64,000 nt of DNA from positions 82,516 through 146,515 of the forward strand of contig CAUYUJ010019380.1 of assembly GCA_963575745.1 (NCBI GenBank), written 5' to 3'. Below are positions 31,546 through 42,569 of the stretch, piece by piece. Every line of letters starts with the position of its first letter. The stretch's first letter is position 1. The notes below the pieces were generated by a model, which saw only the letters and a program-made list of their open reading frames with translations, did not search any database and was not told the origin of the DNA. This DNA is from Prorocentrum cordatum. Taxonomy: Eukaryota > Sar > Dinophyceae > Prorocentrales > Prorocentraceae. Made by a program: the position numbers and the translations under genes.

Positions 31546-31734
31546 CTTGTTTCATCATGCTCCCAAACATAATCCGTGCCGTCGTCTGTTAATCCGTCTG
31601 GTCGAGGTGGCAAGCATGCCCCCGCGAGGCCGAGCAAACCTCCCCTTTCGGAGGTACAGAAAGCCCTAAGAGGCCTCCAGCGGCCCCATCAAGAGCTCAA
31701 CACGTCCAGAGACCTCGATCCTAAAACTTGAAAT

Positions 31735-32215
31735 GTCGAGGGCAAGCAGGACCAGGAGGCGGAAAGGGGGGGGGGCAGGAGGCAGGAGGAGGAACAGGAG
31801 GGAGCAGGAGATGGGGCGGGAGGTCGAGGAGGAGGAGGAGGAGGAGGGGGAGGAGGAGGAGGAGGAGGGAGCAGGCGGGACGGATGGAGAGGGGGCGGGA
31901 GGAGGGATGGACGAGGAAATGAAGGAAGGAGGAGGGAAGGGATGAGGGAAGGAGAAGGGCAAGAGGAGGGAGAGAGCGATGAGAGGGAAAAGGGGGAGCA
32001 TGAGAGGGGATGCCAAGGGGAGGAAAAGGAGGGCAAGAGGAGGAGGAGGAGGAGGAGGAGAAGAGAGAGGGCAAGACGAGAAGGACAATGGCAAAGAGAA
32101 GAGGAGGAAAACGGAAGGGAAGGGAGGAGGGCAAAAAGAGGAGGACGAGGAGAGATGAAGGAAGGGTGGAATGGGAGGGAAGGAGTAGGGAGGAAGGAGG
32201 GCGGCGGTATGGATG
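31735..32215. repeat. (GGA)n-rich tract
   Basis: Purine-rich GGA/GAG/AAG repeats over about 480 bp. Glu/Gly/Arg frames are artefacts. Confidence 0.9.
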
Positions 32216-32399
32216 AGAGGAACGAGATCCCCCGCCCCCCCCCCCCTTGGGGGCCGCCTTTGGCCGCCCACGCCAGCGCGCCGGTAAGGCAGACCCCGGG
32301 CTCCAGAAACTGGCCCAGGAGCAGAGAGTCGCCTTTGGCCACGGGGCTCGGGGGGTGCCACGACCATCGAGCCCTTGATTCTCAACGCGGAGGCCTCCT

Positions 32400-32556
32400 C
32401 TCTCCTCCCTCCTCCCCTCCTCCTCCTCCTCCCCCTCCCCTCCTCCCTCCTCCCTCCTCCCTGTCTCCCTCCTTCCCCTCGCCCTCCGCCCAGTCCCCCT
32501 CCTCCTCCTCGTCCTCCTCCTCCTCCTCCTCCTCCTCCTCCTCCTCCTCCTCCTCC
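32400..32556. repeat. (TCC)n directly abutting a spliced leader
   Basis: TCC triplets run without a break into CCGTAGCC of the leader. Confidence 0.95.
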
Positions 32557-32577
32557 CCGTAGCCATTTTGGCTCAAG
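32557..32577 (+). other. Spliced-leader relic at LINE-B 5' end
   Basis: 21 of the 22 leader positions match exactly; the variable first base is C (32556). Followed by TTCGG, no GT donor, so it is a retroposed leader rather than an SL RNA gene. Confidence 0.92.
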
Positions 32578-33177
32578 TTCGGAAACCTTGCCGCGACGCT
32601 TCGAGCTTGTCCGCAGCTATGCGGCAGGCTCGAGATCCCTATTGCAGGAGTTTCGGCAACACGGCGGTCTCCGCCAATGTTGTGAATGCTCGCACCAGGC
32701 GGGCCAGCTCGGCTCCAGGGCATTGCGCATGGGCGGCAGTGGCAATCGACGACCGAAGGCTGGGAAGCTGGGCGGAGCACAATCCCATGCCAAATGCAAG
32801 GCCTGCGGCTACAGTGCGCGTCCGCCTTGCCGGCGCCGGGGAGCGCACCGAGTCGGCTCGAAGGCGACGGAGTGAACACATCGGCAGCAACGACCAGGAG
32901 ACCAGATCTGTTCAGCAGTGCTCAGGAGGGGAAAAAAGCACACAACGGAGAAATATGGTCTCCAACGCCACGTGCTTCCAGTGCCGCAGGGGCCTGCAGC
33001 CTGCGAGATCATAGGAGAGGAGGGCGCCGTCGGGGGCACGGGCATCGCCAGAGGGGGCCCTCGCGCGCGGGGCAGCCGCCCACGGCGTCAGCAGCAGGCC
33101 GCCGCGCCAGAGGAGCTGCTTCGACAGCTCCGTGCGGCGCTGCCGACGGACGACGTCGCCACGGCTCAGAGGGCACA

Positions 33178-33349
33178 TCGGGGATGGACAGACCCCCCTC
33201 TAGCAAAACGTGGTTTAGTGAAAACGGCCTGAGGCCCAAACCTGGCGGGCGCAAGCCTGGAAAATAACGGCCACGGCGCCCTCTCGAGAACCGAAAACGG
33301 ACAATTCATGAATCGACGTGTCACTGTTGGGGGTTCTGTCCACCCCCGA
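33178..33349. mobile_element. Family B small element, copy 1, 172 bp
   Basis: Ends TCGGGGATGGACAGACCCCC and GGGGGTTCTGTCCACCCCCGA are inverse repeats with two mismatches. Flanks GCACA (33173-33177) and GTACA (33350-33354) form an imperfect target duplication. Removing 177 bp restores the ORF1 reading (RAQELAVAL). Confidence 0.85.
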
Positions 33350-33757
33350 GTACAGGAGCTCGCCGTCGCCCTGGCTCCGCCGCCTTCGGCCCACGCCGAT
33401 GTCGTGCTCAGCCAGGCGCGGGCGCGAGTCCGCAGGGCGGAGCACGCTCTCAGGACGGCCATCGCGGCGGTCGCGGGCGCCGAGTAGTGGCTGGGCGCCA
33501 AGAGGGTCGAGCGCGAGGGCGCCATCGTGGAGGTGGCCGAGGCCGAGGCTGCGGCGGACCAGGCCTACGCCGCCGCTGCCCCCGATGGCGCCGCCGCCCC
33601 AGCGGCGCCTGCGGTCGGCGCCGGCTTGGACCTTTCGCGCCTCCTGGAGCAGGCCGCGGCGGCCCTGGACGTCGAGGCGGGCGCGCCCCCCCACCTCGAA
33701 GGTCTCGACATCTCCGACGCGGAGAAGGCGCAGTTCCAGGAGCAGGTGGCCAACCTT

Positions 33758-33929
33758 CGGGGATGGACAGACCCCCCTTCAGTAAAACGTGGTTTTAATG
33801 AAAACGTCCTGAGGCCCAAACCTGGCGGACGCAAGCCTGGAAAATAACGGCCGCGGCGCCCTCTCGAGAACCGAACGCGGCCAATTCACGAATCGACGTG
33901 TCACTGTTGGGGGTTCTGTCCACCCCCGA
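33758..33929. mobile_element. Family B small element, copy 2, 172 bp
   Basis: About 93 percent identical to copy 1 and the same length. Flanked by a perfect 6-bp duplication AACCTT (33752-33757, 33930-33935). No register of the duplication gives an AG-ending intron, so it looks like a plain MITE insertion. Confidence 0.88.
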
Positions 33930-34559
33930 AACCTTGTCAAGCAGTCCATGGGGAAGCCCAGATGCACTTCGGGCCCGCCGCCGAGGGGCTGCAGGCCATG
34001 CGCGCGGAGCTCAAGACCACGCAGGACCGCCTCGAGGCCGAGCGCCCGAGGTCGGCAGCCCCAGAGCCCGCCGGCCAGGCCGCCCCAGCCGCCGCCCAGC
34101 AGCCCCAGCAGCCTGCAGGGAGGGCGGCAGGCAAAGGAGGAAAGGGCGCTGAGGAGCCAGCCACGAAGGGCCCCGCCGATGGGACCAACTCCCCCCCTCC
34201 CGGCCAGGGCCGCGGGCTTGCTGCTGATCCTGCTGGGTCAAGCACGAGCGGTAGCGCCAGCGGGGCTCCACGAGCTCCACGCCGCCAGGTGGGCCCTGCC
34301 GAACGTGACCAGATCCTGGCTAGGGCGGGCGGGGCCTCCGAGGCCCCCGACCAGCGAGCCTGAGGGCGCGGCCTCAGGAAGCTGGAGCATGCCGCGGCTG
34401 ACCCCCCGCCCCTTGGCACGAAGCCGCTCGGCCCCAGCGGCGCCCAGCTCGGCGCGGACTGCGCCGCGGGCGCGGCAAGCGCCCCGCCGACCCCGCGCTG
34501 CTGGCACCAGGCGCTGCCGCGGCGTGCGCAGAGAAGGTCGGCTTCTTCGTCGACGGCTA

Positions 34560-36290
34560 CGTCTACCAGCCAGCCGCCGACATGCGCCTGAAGGCGGCCT
34601 CGGCGCAGGATGGGGGGCCAGGTGCTGCGCCAGCGGCAGGCGCCGCCCCGGGCCCGACGCGGCGCGGTGGAGGCCAAGAACCAGGACCCCGAGAGGAGGA
34701 GAGCGCTCCACGCCAAGTGGACCTTGGAGCGCCGCCTCCGCACATGCACGGGCTACTGGATGGAGGGCCCGCTCACAAGTAACGGCGACATGGACAGCGT
34801 CCTCTGGCGCAGGGCCTGCGTGCCGTACGTGGCTCGGCATCTGGAACACTCGCTCATGGAGTCCTTGGTTGTTGAACGTGCTGCGCGGAATGGGACCTCC
34901 ATCCCACAGGCCCGCATCGACATGGCCATCGAGATTTGTATACGAGTCTTTCGACAGAGGCGACGGCAGCGGTTGCGATATTCCCAATGGATGCGGCACC
35001 TGTTCGACGACGACGCGCAGGAATGGTGGCGGCGGTGGTGCGAGCACCAAGACGCGATGCGCAGGGAGGCCGAGGACCTCGACAGTGGCCAAGGGCTAGC
35101 TCGCGCCCACATCGCCAGCGCCATTCTGGACACGGACACTCCTTCAGCGCGCTGCCACCAGGACGGCCCCAGCTACCTCCAGAGCTTCCGCAACTTACGT
35201 GACGACCCTAAGGAGGTAGTCAGCATCGCCAACACAGAGAGGGCGCTACCCGTGGCATGGGAGCAGGTGCAAGCCAGGCATGACCATACGAGGACTCAAC
35301 GCCAACTCCTGGTCATCCTTGATCGACCACATCGACGAGCACCCGCTGGGGCTCAACACCACCCTCTGCGTCCAGGAGCACAAGTTCTCGGCCAGCTACA
35401 TCGGGGAGGTCAGCGCCTCCTGCTACGCGAGGCACCTCGTGGTCGGCCTGACGGCGGCAGCGTGTGGGCCAGCTGGAGGACGCGTTGCAGGCGTGGGCTT
35501 CGTGGCCCCCAGGTGCCTGGGGCTCGCCTACCTCGACGGCGTGGACGCCTTCGACTCCCCCCCCACCCTGGCTCGCCTGGGCGGCTCGCGGCCGCGTGGG
35601 CGCCAGGGTTCCAGAAGGGAGGGGTCATTGGTCACCGCCTACCTCTGGACGGCCGAGGGTTTGCCCATCGGCAACATATCGCTCCTCGACGCTATCGGCG
35701 GCGGCATCCCCCCGGTGCTCCAGGCTGACTTCAACCGCGCGCCCGACGCGCTCAAGAGCAGCGACTGGTGTGCAGATGTTGGGGGCATCCTCTTCGCCCC
35801 CAAGGAGCCCACCTGCCAAGGGCGCGGGGGTGGGGGAGTCATCGACTTCTTCGTCGTCGACACCCGCATCGCGCATGCCATTGACGACGCCGTCGCAATG
35901 GACGCCGCCACCTCCCCGCACAGCCCCGTGGCTATCACCGCCGCCGGGCCCCTGCGCGCCGTGACGGGCCTGCGCTCGACGCAGCCGAGGGCCCCCCCCG
36001 CGCGGGTTTCAGTGGGCTGCAGGCCCATGCCGCCCAGCTGGCCGCAGCTGGACCCCAACGTGAGCTACGACGACCAGGAGCCCGACGACCTCTGTCGCCA
36101 GTTCTCGGCCGCGGCCGAGTCCGACTTGCCGGGGCGGTTCGACCTGCGCGGGGAGGACGACTACGCGGGCAGGGGGGGGGGGGGGGGGGCGCGCTGGGCA
36201 CGCGCCCCGCTTGCAGGGCCAGAGGCCACGCTCGGCCGCGAGGCCCCGCGCGAACCCGAGCCTGGCGCTGGGCGGCGGCGCACCTAGGCG
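34560..36290 (+). pseudogene. LINE-B ORF2, N-terminal and endonuclease region
   Basis: The N-terminal helical region reads LWRRACVPYVARHLEHSLME near 34800. The endonuclease frame from about 35280 shows IRGLNANSW, CVQEHK, LQADFNRAPD near 35725, VIDFFVVD near 35840 and SPHSPVAI near 35920, the EEP motif order. It matches the endonuclease at 58628-59317, including CQDVGG-like and GGGxIxDFFV segments. Frame changes separate the two parts; a G run at 36172-36189 lies near the end. Confidence 0.78.
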
Positions 36291-38335
36291 ACATCATCCT
36301 GCTGGCGGACGCGACGCGGCGCCAGGGCTGGGAGCCGCTGGCGGGCCGCTGGCGCCGACTCCAGGCGCCTCGCGCACGGCGCCGCGCGCTGGCGCGGCGC
36401 CCTCGGAGGGGGCGGGGGGGCGCGACATCCATCGCGAGCTGATGCGGATCGCCGGCCTCGCCTGGACCGGCGACGCGCCGATGATCGAGGCCCCTCAGGC
36501 GATGGATGGCCCTCCAGCGCCGAGCCGCCACCGAGGCCCGCTCTATCGAGGGCGCCCTCCTGTCGCAGCGCGCCAAGGCCAGGCGCGAGCGACTTCGCGA
36601 CGGCTCAGCTGGAGGGGCAGGCTTCATCCACCGCATGTCCATGTGGAAGGCCAGCGTCGCCCCTGCGGTAGGCGCCAGAGGCCGCGCGAACCTGGACATG
36701 ACGGACCTCAGATCGCGGTGGACACAGCAGCCATGGACTGGTTCGACCTGTGGCAGTCCCACGGCGCCGAGCCGCGGCGAGCTGCCTAGGCCCTGGGAGG
36801 AGGAATTCCGCGCCTGCCTGGCCCACCACATTCCCGAAGAAGTCCATGCGATTTGACGAGCTTTTCCAGAACACACGGGGGTGGGGGTAGACAACTGGCA
36901 CCCACGGTGGTGGTCATTCCTGAGTGATGGTGTGCGTGGGTGTGTGGGGGGGTGGGTGGGGGGGGGGGACTTCCTGGCCGCTTTTGTGGCCGACGCGCTG
37001 GCCCACTCAGCTCCGTTTTGCGATTTGCTTCCTCCGATCGAAAAAAAAAGCACTCGGCCGATCGGCCTGCTCCCCCCTCCCGCCCGACTCGTCGAGCGAG
37101 CGCATGCGGCTGTGTTTTTCGATTGGGAACGGGCGGTTCGACGCGCCTGCGATTTCGCGGCCCCCGAAGGCGGTTCCGAAGACGCCATGTGGCACCAGGC
37201 GCTTATGGACGAACAAAGCATTCGAACATTGTAGCATGCACCTCTTGTGGGCAGAGGCGCCCGAGCATGGCTCCCCCCCCCCAGTTGCTCAAACTGTTAA
37301 TGGCGATTTATTCCTGAGAGCGTCTGGTGGCCTTCAGGGGCATCTCTTCTGCGCGCACCACTCATGCCTATTCGGCGGTGGTGCCGGGGATGCGGGGGGG
37401 GGGGGGGGAGTTGTCCTAACCCTGCGATCCTGTCGGTCACGGATGCCCTGGCTAGCGCCAGCCCCCCGTGACCTCAGCGTCCAAGCCGCAGGCGAGGGAG
37501 CTGAAGTCTCTCAGCAGCTCTTTGAGACCACCTCCCAATACATCGCTGCTACGGATGCTCGGGGTACCCCTGTCTCGCTTTCGAGGCCTAGCGGCCCTCC
37601 ATGGAAACAACTACAGCCTTGCCCCCACCCGCTCTCTCAGGGCCCGGGCGCGCGGCTGGGCTCGCCAACTGGGCCTGCAGATCCAAGGCCACAGCACCAA
37701 GCCAGGAGTTGACTCGGCGGGGGGGGCCATCCTGCAATGCCCAAGTTCGCGGAGAGATTGGCGGGCGCCCGCAGGCGTCGGGCCAAACTCGCCAGCCTGG
37801 CCAAGCAGGGGGCTTGTCCGTACAAGATCGCCCGAATGGGGTCCATGCCGTCCGCGCTGCCTGGTGCGTCCTGTTTGGGAATGGACCCCGCCCGAGCGAA
37901 CCGAGCGAACCAGGCTTGCATTCTAATGGCCTGCGCGCCGGGGGGGGGGATCGATAGGGAAGGATAAAGCCCTCCGACTGTGGAACTTCAAACCAGGCCC
38001 CCTGGTGAATGCCTGCAACCGCCGCCTTCTTGCACTGGGCCAAGGCGGTGTGGGGAGGCCGCCATGAGGTGCTGATGCGGGCTGACTGGCGAAGGGCCTC
38101 GGTCGCCGCCGCTCAGGCCAAGCCAGGCCAGAGTCTGTGGCGCGGAGTCAAGGGACCCGCCTCCGCAGTCCTCGCCACGCTCCGTCGGCTCGGGTGGAGC
38201 TGGCCCTCCCATGCCACGCTTTGTGACCACCTAGGGGGGCGCTGGGATCTTCGTCGGTTGGCCCCCCCGCGCATTAAAAGCCCTAGTCCGAGTTTCTGCC
38301 AAAATCAAATGTCAGGAGCTTGCCTCCTGGGTTGA
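36291..38335 (+). pseudogene. LINE-B ORF2, reverse transcriptase remnant
   Basis: Fragments in order: FIHRMSMWKAS (36625), DWFDLWQSHG (36733), EEFRACLAHHIPEEVHAI (36800), DNWHPRWWSFL (36890), RPIGLLP (37060), GGSEDAMWHQALMDEQ (37170), DLSVQAAGEGAEV (37470), KFAERLAGARRRRAKLASLA (37743), and HWAKAVWGG with LRRLGWSWPSHATLCDHLGG (38035-38260). The stretch that should hold the catalytic LDLxKAF and FVDD motifs (about 37230-37465) is replaced by low-complexity and unrelated sequence, so the palm is lost. Confidence 0.72.
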
Positions 38336-38469
38336 AGTTAGAGGATTGGAGATCTCCAGGCCTTCCTGGAGCCAGTTCGTGCGTCGCTTCGGTTCAAGGG
38401 ATCTCGTTATCCCCGGAGGCGGTCGGCCGACTTGGTTCTCGTTGGCCGAGCTTTTCGGGCCCCAGGGCA

Positions 38470-39800
38470 AAGTGTAGCGCGCTGGATGCACCGACGACCG
38501 CACGTGCCAACAGTGCGCAGCGGACGTACGTTGCCAGCATCATCGGCTTGCGGAGTGCCCAAGGCACCACGCATTGCGCCACCATGTCGCAGCCGAGCGG
38601 GGCCTCCAGGGGATAGCGCATCGTTTCGGGTCCTCCGAGCCTGAGTCTCTCCTCTTCTCCCGTGGCATTGCGGGGCACCCCCTGGAGGGCCCGTTTTCTG
38701 ATCTCGTCCCCGCCCGAGAAGGGCTGGGTCCTTTTTATGCCCCCCCCCCCCTCTCTGCCAAGGCCGCGCCTACTCAGGCGGCCTGGGACGGGGGCCGCCA
38801 GGGCTGAAAAGCTACGGGTGGGAGCATTTTTGCCTGGACGGCGCTGGTTCGGTCACCAGGGCCATGCATGGCTCGCTTCCTGGCCCGCGTTTCCTGGGCA
38901 CGGCTTTGAAGGCTGAAATGTTCGGCGTCGCGAAAGTTTTCGAAATGGCTACCCCTCCCCTCTGTGGTAGCATGGACAATGCCACGGTCATCAACAGGCC
39001 TGCGAAGAGACCAGAGGTGGCCCTGCCGAGCGTCTTGCCCGCATGCAGATCTGTGGTTTAAAGTGTGGTTTCTCCTAAGGGAAAGCTTCGCCGACCGCGG
39101 GTTTTCTCTTCGGGCCCACTGCAGAGGCCCAGCCGACGAATCGCATGAAGCTCGTCGCCGACGCCGAGGCCAAGGCAGGAGCTGAACTGCAGTCGGCCCC
39201 CCAGGGGTTGAGCGCCACTTGGGCCTCCCGGTCGGCCGAGGTCCAGGGGGTGCTCGGGCTGGCGGCTGGCATAACGGCGTCGGCGGGGGAGCTTGAGGAT
39301 TCCACTGGGGGGCCCGCCACTGTTGCTCGACCCCGTCGCCCTCGTCTCCCCCCTGGCTCCACCCTCCACTCTCTCCACCGAGCACGTGGCGAGTGGCGTT
39401 GCATTGTGTGCTGCCGTTGTGCGCGCACCCTGCGTGCAAAGCGAGCGCTGGTACGAAGACCGCGTGGAGGGAAGCGTCGTGTCGACCGTCGTTGGGTCGT
39501 CCCTGAGGGGGAGGAGTAGTTCAAGATTCCAGCCGCTATCCGCGGAGAAGCCCTGGGGCATGAGGTCCGTCGGGCAGGCCAGTACACGTACAGTTCGCGC
39601 TGCGGGGTTTTCACCAGGGAGAGGGGGTGCAAAATGATTGCCGCGTGTGGGATGCATCCAACTGACCCGACGGCAGCGTACCGCCTCTCGCTCCTGGCCC
39701 GAGCGAGGCATCCTTACCGAGTTCAGCTCGCTCTCGAGAAGGCGTCCCGTTCTCTGCTCCCCTGGGAATGCGACGCCTTCTGGGAGCGGGCGCTCTGACC
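38470..39800 (+). pseudogene. LINE-B ORF2, zinc motif, RNase H and C-terminal zinc region
   Basis: TCQQCAADVRCQHHRLAEC (38500-38560) is a CCHC motif. RNase H pieces LDGAGSVTRAMHGSLPGPR, LKAEMFGVAKVFEM and SMDNATVINR (38832-38998) align with VDQHGNIRKAMHGTVPGAR, LGAELHGFLNVL and GIDNSTVVRGL of the reverse-strand element. The C-terminal region shows YTYSSRCGVFTRERGC and LLARARHPYR (39580-39720). Confidence 0.75.
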
Positions 39801-39937
39801 CGCACTTCTTCTCTTCGGGCAGAGGTTTTCTTTGGAGGGGTGGGGTGAGGCACCTCCGCAGTGTACCCCCAGCCGCCGCCTGGAATGAAGGCTGACTGTG
39901 GCAGGGATCTGCCAGGCAAGTTCTCGCAGCAAACCTC

Positions 39938-40022
39938 CTCCTCCTCCTCCTCCTTCTCCTCCTCCTCCTTCTCCTCCCTGCTCCCTCGTCCCTCCTCCTC
40001 CCTCATCCCTTTTTCCCTCCTC
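39938..40022. repeat. (TCC)n at the LINE-B 3' end
   Basis: CTC/TCC triplets with CTT and CTG interruptions about 140 bp after the last LINE-B codons, same strand phase as the tract before its leader. Confidence 0.88.
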
Positions 40023-40076
40023 GCGCGTTAAGGGCGGCGAGCGGCGGCGCATCGGGACGGCCGCCTGGAGCAGCGC

Positions 40077-40985
40077 GTGCTCGCGGCGGTGGCCACCCCG
40101 CCGCGCCACCTCGACCAGGAGGTCCAGGAACAGCAGAACGCGACGGACCCGTACGACAACGTCCGCTCGGTGCTGGAGGAGAAATTAGGTTTCGACGCCT
40201 ACGCCGAAGAACTGTCCAGCGTGGACAGCACGGGGCCGAGCGAAGGCGCCTTGTGCGAGCAGTCCGGCACGTCTGACAAGGACCTTCTCATGGCCCTGGA
40301 GGAGATGCGGCAACATGTCGACGTGCTGATAGATGTGCAGGAGTCCCTGGAGCGGAAGTCCACCGTGGAGGACGAAGAGCAGGCCCGGCACGTCAAGACC
40401 TCGCAGGAGAACAAGATGGTGAAGAGCGCCGCGGACGGCACAGACACCATCACGTACACCTCCACGGACACATGTTCCGAGGAGGCCACGGCGGCCGCCC
40501 AGGAGCTCGAAAAGAACGTGACGGTGCCGCAGGACGAGGACAGTGTGAAGAGTACGGAGAAGGAGACCGAGGATATAGCCAAGGAGGAGAAGAATCAGGC
40601 CGATGCGACGAAGCAGTCTGAGGAGTGGTCTGAGGCGCGGGACCACCTCCTCGACTACTGCTTCACCATGTGCAACACCTTCCTGAAAGCGAAGTTCAAG
40701 TACAACTTCGAAGACGGCGACAGAGAGAAGATCGAGCAAGCTCTCGAATACACCCTCGTCTGGTTGGACCCGGCCCACCCCGCTGGGAAGTGTTAGCTCG
40801 ACGGCAAGCGAAATGAGATTGAAGGCATCGTCAACCCGACGTCGGTGAAGCTCATGTTCAACCTCGAGCGGAGGATCGATATCCTCATGGAGCAAGGGTC
40901 GTGGAACGTGGACAGCCTCGCGCTTCGCACGCCCGCTGACGCCCAGACCGGCCCCCAGGCGCTGCAGAAGATCTCTGCGGCCTGA
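40077..40985 (+). pseudogene. Hsp70-family C-terminal fragment with in-frame TAG
   Basis: The recognisable part is the Hsp70 lid: EEWSEARDHLLDYCFTMCNT, FEDGDREKIEQALEYTLVWLD and HPAGK, then TAG at 40794-40796, then in the same frame LDGKRNEIEGIVNPTSVKL, the usual end of the Hsp70 lid. The reading continues 35 more residues to TGA 40983. The upstream 170 residues are acidic and Lys/Glu/Thr-rich and do not look like an Hsp70 ATPase or substrate-binding domain, so the N-terminal two thirds are missing or on distant exons. Pseudogene, or a diverged Hsp70/110-like gene ending at the TAG; the continued homology after TAG favours decay. Confidence 0.65.
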
Positions 40986-41084
40986 GTGCTATGTTGGCTC
41001 GTGTCTGCGGATCTGTGAAGTGAAGGGAGGGCGATGAGCGGGCAGCGGACGAGCGAGAGACAGAGGAGGAGGGCGATGAGGAGG

Positions 41085-41120
41085 ATGAGGGGAATGAGGA
41101 GGAGGAGGAGATGATTATAA
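41085..41120. repeat. Short (GGA)n tract
   Basis: GAGGAATGAGGAGGAGGAGGAG sequence about 100 bp after the Hsp70 fragment. Confidence 0.8.
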
Positions 41121-41395
41121 GTTCGGAGGTGGGTGGGAAAGGATGAGAAGGAAGGGGTGGATGAGGACGAGGGGCGGAGAGGACGAGCACCCCCCTCCCT
41201 GGATGAAGGGGGGGGGTGGAATACGACGAACCCCCCCCCCCCCGTGAGGGTCGTTGGTGTTGGCCTTCGTGCGTGCGCGAGGCCCGGGGCAGAAACGAGC
41301 CATCCTTCAGGCGGTGGGGCAAGCGATGGCCGCGCCGCCCGCCGAAGGAGGGGCAGAAACAGGACGGAGTCCGCTGTCAAGTAGTTCCAAATACT

Positions 41396-41407
41396 CCCTC
41401 CTCCTAT

Positions 41408-41439
<32 letters not shown>

Positions 41440-41515
41440 CTCCTCCTCCTCCTCCTCCTCCTCCTCCTCCTCCTCCTCCTCCTCCTCCTCCTCCTCCCCC
41501 TCCCCCACCTCCATT
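41396..41515. repeat. (TCC)n/(GTC)n microsatellite
   Basis: TCGTCC repeats change to about 25 CTC triplets. Confidence 0.95.
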
Positions 41516-41639
41516 CCTTTCCTTATAAGAAGTTTCTCCCTGTCGCACCCCGTAATCGATTTTTAGGGCGGGCCGGGCGTGTCGCCTGAGACTTCATCAC
41601 CACTTGAACATTGACACAAGTTTGACAAAAATGAGGGCA

Positions 41640-42350
41640 GGTGGTTTTCAAATTGTGGCTCTCGCCTCAACGCCGTGCACATTCGTTTTCAAAAATTGTA
41701 AGCATTTCACGGATTGAGAGCGGTTCCTTTTCAAAATGTGGCTCCCGCCTTAGCGCCGCACAAATTCGTTTTCAACGATTGCAAGAGTTTCACGCATTCC
41801 CATGAAAGATTCAGGATTAGGCGGGCGCAACAGTTACGTTGATTCGCTGTGTTCAAGTCTCAGGAATGATTTTCTGGCGCGATTCAAGATCCCCAAGGCG
41901 CAACAGCCAGCTTGATCCGTGGCGTTTGAATCCAGTGCTCTCTTTTCAAAGCCCAAAGCGTCCCAAAGCGAGGCCGCCCGGGTTGGGGACATTTGCCCGT
42001 TCGCGCCCAGACTGGGGATGACTTCTCTTGACTCCAATGCCCATTGCGATGTAGCAAGCGTGGCATTTGAACAACCCAGGGGGCAGCCGCCAGGAGCGGG
42101 GATGCTTGCTCATTCCTGCCCAGATGTTCGGTTCGCATGTTTAGCTGATCAAGCTTCCCTCTTTTCAGAGCTCCATACTCATCGCGATGTAGAAGGCGTG
42201 ACGTTTGAGCATCTCTGGGAGGAGCCGCCAAGGGTGCCCGGTCGCGCCCAGAATCTGTTTTTTCCAGGCGCTGTGGCAGGTTGCTTGATCTGGCTTCTCT
42301 GTTCTCAGAGCCCCATGCTCATGGTGCTGCAGCAGGCGGGGTACTTGAGT
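41640..42350 (+). repeat. Degenerate tandem repeats
   Basis: Two diverged units at 41648-41730 and 41731-41803 share TTTTCAAA, TGTGGCTC, CGCCT and ATTCGTTTTCAA. From about 41890 to 42350 three or four units of about 160 bp share CTCTTTTCAGAGC/CAAAGC, CGCGATGTAG and TTTGA. No gene. Confidence 0.65.
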
Positions 42351-42569
42351 ACCTCAAGGAGGAATTGCCAGGGAACGCTCAGTCGCCACAGGCGAATATT
42401 GCCTGATTTAGACACCCACAGACGGGAGCGCCAGCAACTGAGATCCACATACGGGGATCCCCGCGTCGAATAAGTCAAATCCACGTCATTCCCGACCATT
42501 CGTGTGGTGCTGGGTCCTCGTGTTGAAAAGACAACACCGTGCGTCTTCTCCCACCCCGCCTCCTCCGTG

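Larger units (their letters stand above)
32578..34363 (+). pseudogene. LINE-B ORF1 remnant
   Basis: Readable in pieces: LLRQLRAALPTDDVATAQRA before the first family B insertion, QELAVALAPPPSAHADVV and VRRAEHALRTAIAAVAGAE after it, LEGLDISDAEKAQFQEQ before the second, and MHFGPAAEGLQAMRAELK after it. The same order occurs in ORF1 at 59493-60623 (LQQLESAFAPPPP, FDLEGLDITAEQREQF, THFGPGADVLKSQREQF), which proves the homology. Helical, Ala/Glu/Arg-rich, likely RNA-binding. Lesions: TAG at about 33486 and a frameshift near 33955. Confidence 0.75.
32556..39938 (+). mobile_element. LINE-B non-LTR retrotransposon with RNase H, dead
   Basis: Order: (TCC)n, SL relic, ORF1 remnant, ORF2 with EEP endonuclease (about 35280-36290), RT remnant (about 36880-38300), zinc motif (about 38500), RNase H (about 38820-39060) and a C-terminal zinc region (about 39560-39800), then (TCC)n from 39938. 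Matching domains occur in the reverse-strand element at 56567-60623. Frames change many times and stops are frequent. Two family B elements sit in ORF1. Confidence 0.88.
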
